Assembly: GCA_029856375.1 (NCBI GenBank)
Contig: JAHQWX010000135.1
Coordinates: forward strand, 1 to 5,815
DNA length: 5,815 bases
DNA from: Promethearchaeia archaeon
GTDB taxonomy: Archaea > Asgardarchaeota > Lokiarchaeia > Sigyniarchaeales > SOKP01
Direction of reading: 5' to 3'
The translations under genes and the position numbers were made by a program. The notes under the pieces were generated by a model. The model was not told the origin of the DNA. It worked only from the letters and a program-made list of their open reading frames with translations, and searched no databases. Shown in pieces: positions 5,752 to 5,815 of the stretch (position 1 is the first letter of the stretch; the number at the start of each line of letters is the position of its first letter).

Positions 5752-5815
5752 ATGCCGAGACAAGTTATTCTAACCTTTAAGGCCTTCGAAGAAATCATAA
5801 ATTATTGCTCCCAAT
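5752..5815 (+). CDS. Start of a downstream gene, cut by the window end; possibly JAMM-like
   Basis: An ATG one base after the DUF2070 stop opens a frame that stays open for 21 codons to the end of the window, in the same AT-rich style as its neighbour. The first residues, MPRQVILTFKAFEEIINYC, have the strand-then-helix pattern that begins many JAB1/MPN (JAMM) metalloprotease domains, in which a hydrophobic strand is followed by an 'al..il.hc' helix. The diagnostic H-x-H-x10-D zinc motif would lie downstream and cannot be seen, so the family call is weak. The one-base spacing suggests co-transcription and translational coupling with the DUF2070 gene. No convincing SD is present within the end of that gene. 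Confidence 0.45.
   Translation, partial: MPRQVILTFKAFEEIINYCSQ

Overview
The window reads as an AT-rich archaeal genome fragment, most likely Asgard-like. The evidence is a PAC2-family proteasome assembly chaperone homologue, a DUF2070 membrane protein (an archaeal family), a protein with a longin-like pattern of the kind common in Asgard archaea, TATA-like upstream boxes and oligo-T tracts behind stop codons. The Asgard assignment is an inference from family content; no rRNA or universal marker gene is present.

Layout. (1) Positions 1-~490 hold a forward gene of clearly different composition: about 51% G+C by hand count over 1-480, against 42% over 541-720 and roughly 28-40% in lines sampled further on. 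(2) At ~488-530 this gene loses its high-GC character, and a reverse-strand Asp/Glu racemase-family gene (489-821) stops after only its N-terminal half. Two convergent genes broken at one point mark a chimeric junction, either an assembly join or a real rearrangement. (3) 935-1714, reverse: PAC2-family protein with a strong Shine-Dalgarno (SD) sequence and its own upstream TATA-like box. (4) 1857-3765, reverse: a two-gene operon, with an upstream polytopic membrane protein carrying a C-terminal zinc ribbon and, 22 nt later, a soluble longin-like protein. (5) 3766-3851: an 86-bp, very AT-rich divergent promoter region. (6) 3852-5750, forward: a full-length DUF2070 protein with an N-terminal membrane block, a cytosolic His/Asp-motif domain and a C-terminal membrane helix. 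(7) From 5752, one base after the DUF2070 stop, a new forward frame opens and runs off the window; its first residues faintly resemble the start of a JAB1/MPN (JAMM) domain protein.

How the genes may work together. PAC2 proteins act on 20S proteasome assembly or capping, and this one ends in a Tyr-Phe-Arg tail that resembles the HbYX proteasome-docking motif. The membrane/zinc-ribbon gene and the longin-like gene are probably co-transcribed, which suggests a membrane-associated pair, but no function can be assigned from sequence alone. DUF2070 is biochemically uncharacterised as far as I know. I see no tRNA, rRNA, CRISPR array, insertion sequence or long repeat. The only intergenic stretches are 106-142 bp or shorter and are covered by the promoter and terminator entries.
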